Positions 5,778 through 7,025 of a stretch of DNA of 7,025 nt are shown piece after piece (within the stretch, counting starts at the first letter, position 1; each line of letters opens with the position of its first letter). The notes under the pieces were generated by a model. That model was not told the DNA's origin. It saw nothing but the letters and a program-made list of their open reading frames with translations, and did no database searches. Source of the stretch: an uncultured Eubacteriales bacterium. Lineage in GTDB: Bacteria; Bacillota; Clostridia; Oscillospirales; Acutalibacteraceae. The stretch covers positions 1-7,025 of the forward strand of contig ONXZ01000070.1 of NCBI GenBank assembly GCA_900321905.1, in the 5' to 3' direction. Both the position numbers and the translations under genes were made by a program.

Positions 5778-6329
5778 TCAGAGTACAATCTTGCCGCTTT
5801 CTTTTTCGTTGATTACATAGTAAACAGCGCTGTCCTCAGCCTTAACGTAAAGTCTTACAGACTTGATTGAAGAAGCCTTGTGACCTGCTGCAACCCAAGC
5901 AGCCTCAACCTTTTCGTTGATGTCGCCAACTTCAATCTGCTTGTCAGCAAACTCAAAGTAAACTTCCTTTGTAGCGAGTTTCTGTGCTGCCTTCTTTGCA
6001 ACTTTCTCTGTCTTTTTAGCAGTAGTCTTTGCAGCCTTCTCTGCCTTCTTTGCAGTTGACTTTGTAGCCTTTTCAGCCTTCTTTGCTGTATCCTCAGCCT
6101 TCTTAGCGGTTGTCTTTGCTGTAGTCTTTGCAGCCTTCTCAGCCTTCTTTGCTGTGCTCTCTGCCTTCTTAGCAGTTTCCTTTACAACCTTTTCAGCCTT
6201 CTTGGCTGTGCCTTCTGCTTTTTTAGCAGTTTCTTTTACAGTCTTTTCTGCTTTTTTAGCAGTCTCTTTTACAGCCTGTGTAGCCTTTTTTGCAGTATCT
6301 TTTGCTGCGTCTGTCTTCTTTGTTGCCAT
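5778..6329 (-). CDS. Lys/Ala-rich histone H1-like repeat protein with DUF6465-like C-terminal domain
   Basis: A 183-residue protein in two parts. Residues 1-121 consist almost wholly of K, A, T, E and V and contain ten copies of TAKK[A/T][E/T], starting at 13, 23, 34, 41, 52, 59, 74, 81, 92 and 103. Steps are mostly 7 or 11 residues, which suits a long amphipathic, highly basic helix like histone H1 tails, bacterial AAK-repeat nucleoid proteins or group 3 LEA proteins. Residues about 122-183 form a compact domain, EVYFEFADKQIEVGDI through RLYVKAEDSAVYYVINE, which I take to be DUF6465, a family of unknown function in Clostridia (name from memory). No signal peptide or membrane segment, so cytoplasmic. 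The start ATG is preceded by AAGGA (complement of 6339-6343), 9 nt away. Role in DNA compaction, RNA binding or desiccation/stress is inference. It is monocistronic with its own promoter and terminator. Confidence 0.88.
   Translation of the reverse strand: MATKKTDAAKDTAKKATQAVKETAKKAEKTVKETAKKAEGTAKKAEKVVKETAKKAESTAKKAEKAAKTTAKTTAKKAEDTAKKAEKATKSTAKKAEKAAKTTAKKTEKVAKKAAQKLATKEVYFEFADKQIEVGDINEKVEAAWVAAGHKASSIKSVRLYVKAEDSAVYYVINEKESGKIVL
6006..6293 (-). repeat. Degenerate in-gene repeat encoding TAKKAE units
   Basis: Ten imperfect copies of an 18-nt unit (gene strand, roughly ACNGCNAARAARGCNGAR) at 7- or 11-codon steps, with two longer or irregular steps of 10 and 15. Synonymous codons differ between copies (GCA, GCT and GCC; AAA and AAG), so the protein repeat is kept while DNA identity has decayed. 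This suggests old duplications under protein-level selection rather than a recent expansion. Confidence 0.85.
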
Positions 6330-6369
6330 AGTAAAAAGTCCTTTCTTAAAAATTATATTTGGATTTATT

Positions 6370-6410
6370 TGCTTATTATTGTAGTCTAACTACAATTACT
6401 ATAATAAGCA
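6370..6410. repeat. Nested dyad overlapping the minus-strand promoter -10
   Basis: Outer arms TGCTTATTAT (6370-6379) and ATAATAAGCA (6401-6410) are perfect inverted repeats of 10 bp. Inside them ATTGTAGT (6378-6385) and ACTACAAT (6389-6396) form a second perfect dyad with a 3-nt centre. The element covers the predicted -10 and start of the Lys/Ala-repeat gene, as an operator or a 5' mRNA hairpin would. Confidence 0.6.
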
Positions 6411-6428
6411 AAAATAATTCAAAGTCAA
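6401..6428 (-). promoter_or_regulatory. Predicted promoter of the Lys/Ala-repeat gene
   Basis: On the minus strand TTGACT (complement of 6423-6428) and TATTAT (complement of 6401-6406) are 16 bp apart; shifted -10 readings such as TATAGT are also possible. Transcription would begin near 6394 and give a leader of about 65 nt. A second TATAAT, the complement of 6352-6357, lacks a good -35. Confidence 0.55.
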
Positions 6429-6457
6429 TATTTTGTGCAAATTATCTATACAATGTG

Positions 6458-6509
6458 TAAATATTGTGATTTTATGGATTTTAAAATTGTCTAACTTGCA
6501 CAATATTTA
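6458..6509. repeat. 11-bp perfect inverted repeat in the divergent intergenic region
   Basis: TAAATATTGTG (6458-6468) and CACAATATTTA (6499-6509) are exact reverse complements with centres about 41 bp apart, close to four DNA turns. A related copy, AATATTTTGTGCAA, is at 6427-6440 beside the minus-strand -35 and matches the longer form TTGCACAATATTT at 6496-6508. No T-run follows, so it is not a terminator. Confidence 0.5.
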
Positions 6510-6554
6510 TAACAAAATAATAAACAACAAACGCATAAATTACGATGCCGTTTA

Positions 6555-6583
6555 TTGACAGCAATTATATTTTGTGATTTAAT
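6555..6583 (+). promoter_or_regulatory. Strong extended -10 promoter of rfbF
   Basis: A perfect TTGACA at 6555-6560, a 17-bp spacer and TTTAAT at 6578-6583, with TG at 6575-6576 giving the extended -10 form TGATTTAAT. Transcription would begin near 6590, giving a leader of about 50 nt that contains the hairpin described separately. Confidence 0.78.
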
Positions 6584-6605
6584 ATAATATATAATTTTAA
6601 TTTAC

Positions 6606-6633
6606 TATGGGTGAGTTTACCCATATGGGGTGA
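6606..6633 (+). promoter_or_regulatory. Leader hairpin next to the rfbF ribosome site
   Basis: TATGGGT (6606-6612) and ACCCATA (6619-6625) form a perfect 7-bp stem with a 6-nt loop. The SD-like GGGGTGA (6627-6633) follows directly, and CCCATATGGG at 6620-6629 is itself a perfect palindrome, so the CCC arm can face either the upstream or the SD-containing G-run. Whether this regulates translation is unknown. Confidence 0.5.
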
Positions 6634-6639
6634 AATGTG

Positions 6640-7025
6640 ATGAAAGTTGTAATTCTTGCAGGCGGTTTCGGCACGCGTATCAGCGAGGAAAGTGAGTACA
6701 AACCAAAGCCTATGATTGAGATTGGCGGCAAGCCGATTTTATGGCATATTATGAAGGAATACTCGCATTACGGCTACAATGATTTTATTATTTGCGCAGG
6801 CTACAAACAGCATATTATCAAAGAGTGGTTTGCAAATTACTTTTTGCACAACAGCGATATTACGTTTGATTTTACAAGCGGCAAAAACGATATGATTATA
6901 CATAATCAGCACTGCGAGCCGTGGCGCGTTACCGTTGTTGATACAGGTATGCACACAATGACTGGCGGACGTATCAAACGCATACAGCCGTTTATCGGCA
7001 GCGAGCCGTTTATGATGACATACGG
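6640..7025 (+). CDS. rfbF: Glucose-1-phosphate cytidylyltransferase, N-terminal part (3' end outside window)
   Basis: Makes CDP-glucose from CTP and glucose 1-phosphate, the first committed step to CDP-linked 3,6-dideoxyhexoses and related sugars of surface polysaccharides; cytoplasmic. The first 128 residues of about 257 are present and open to the window end. Seen: the nucleotide-binding VILAGGFGTR (4-13), KPKPMIEIGGKPILWHIMK, DFIICAGYK, IKEWFANYFLHNSDITF, EPWRVTVVDTG and MTGGRIKRI, all in the order and spacing of RfbF proteins; the metal-binding Asp expected after MMTYG is just beyond the edge. ATG 6640 is chosen because GGGGTGA (6627-6633) is a fair SD and the residues that follow are the family N-terminus; an ATG at 6635 is followed at once by TGA. 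In known loci rfbG (CDP-glucose dehydratase) often follows, which would be expected downstream. Confidence 0.95.
   Translation, partial: MKVVILAGGFGTRISEESEYKPKPMIEIGGKPILWHIMKEYSHYGYNDFIICAGYKQHIIKEWFANYFLHNSDITFDFTSGKNDMIIHNQHCEPWRVTVVDTGMHTMTGGRIKRIQPFIGSEPFMMTY

Larger units (their letters stand above)
6330..6639. other. 310-bp AT-rich divergent intergenic region
   Basis: This gap separates the divergent Lys/Ala-repeat gene and rfbF. It contains one predicted promoter in each direction, the nested dyad at 6370-6410, the 11-bp inverted pair at 6458-6509, and the rfbF leader hairpin at 6606-6625. I see no convincing small gene or tRNA in it. Confidence 0.7.

Noticed and set aside
5995..6310. 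Repetitive stretch considered as a CRISPR or DNA tandem array
   Set aside because: The repeats are in frame, vary synonymously and encode a continuous protein; there are no unique spacers.
6154..6384. Plus-strand frame with repeated AFLAVSFT that looks like a membrane protein
   Set aside because: It is the reverse complement of the Lys/Ala repeats; the minus-strand gene has the SD, promoter, terminator and a folded C-terminal domain.

Overview
The window looks like a chromosomal segment from a Gram-positive anaerobe of class Clostridia, probably an Oscillospiraceae/Ruminococcaceae-type gut organism. Three things point there: a typical clostridial 2[4Fe-4S] ferredoxin, the Firmicutes housekeeping cluster darA (yaaQ) - holB - ricT (yaaT), and a lysine/alanine-repeat protein with a DUF6465-like end. 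Shine-Dalgarno sites and promoters are of the ordinary Firmicutes sigma-A kind. No mobile elements, CRISPR arrays, tRNA or rRNA genes were seen. Species-level assignment is not possible from the sequence alone.

Layout. Bases 2-688 hold the 3' part of a citrate synthase gene. It is followed closely by an unrecognised polytopic membrane protein (693-1481) and, overlapping that by 11 nt, an AEC-family transporter (1471-2409); the three look like one operon. A sigma-A-like promoter at 2464-2492 then starts a second operon: the PII-like c-di-AMP receptor DarA, the clamp-loader delta' subunit HolB and the PSP1-domain protein RicT. A short ferredoxin gene with its own strong promoter and SD follows, closed by a clear hairpin terminator (4964-4991). 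Next is a YjjG/YfnB-type HAD nucleotidase gene (5042-5725) that lacks a Shine-Dalgarno site. It converges on a minus-strand gene (5778-6329) for a histone H1-like or LEA-like Lys/Ala repeat protein, and the two share one bidirectional terminator. A 310-bp AT-rich divergent intergenic region (6330-6639) contains two predicted promoters and several dyad repeats. It leads into the first half of rfbF, glucose-1-phosphate cytidylyltransferase, which is cut by the window end.

How the genes work together. Most of the window is housekeeping: TCA/glutamate-precursor carbon entry, possible organic-anion transport, c-di-AMP sensing, replication, an RNA-processing/Fe-S regulator, electron transfer and nucleotide clean-up. 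The rfbF gene probably begins a CDP-sugar surface-polysaccharide locus. I do not see an obvious new multi-gene system. The parts most worth a second look are the 7/11-residue repeat protein with its dyad-rich promoter region, the unknown membrane protein between citrate synthase and the AEC carrier, the altered ligand-site residues of DarA, and the structured leader of rfbF.
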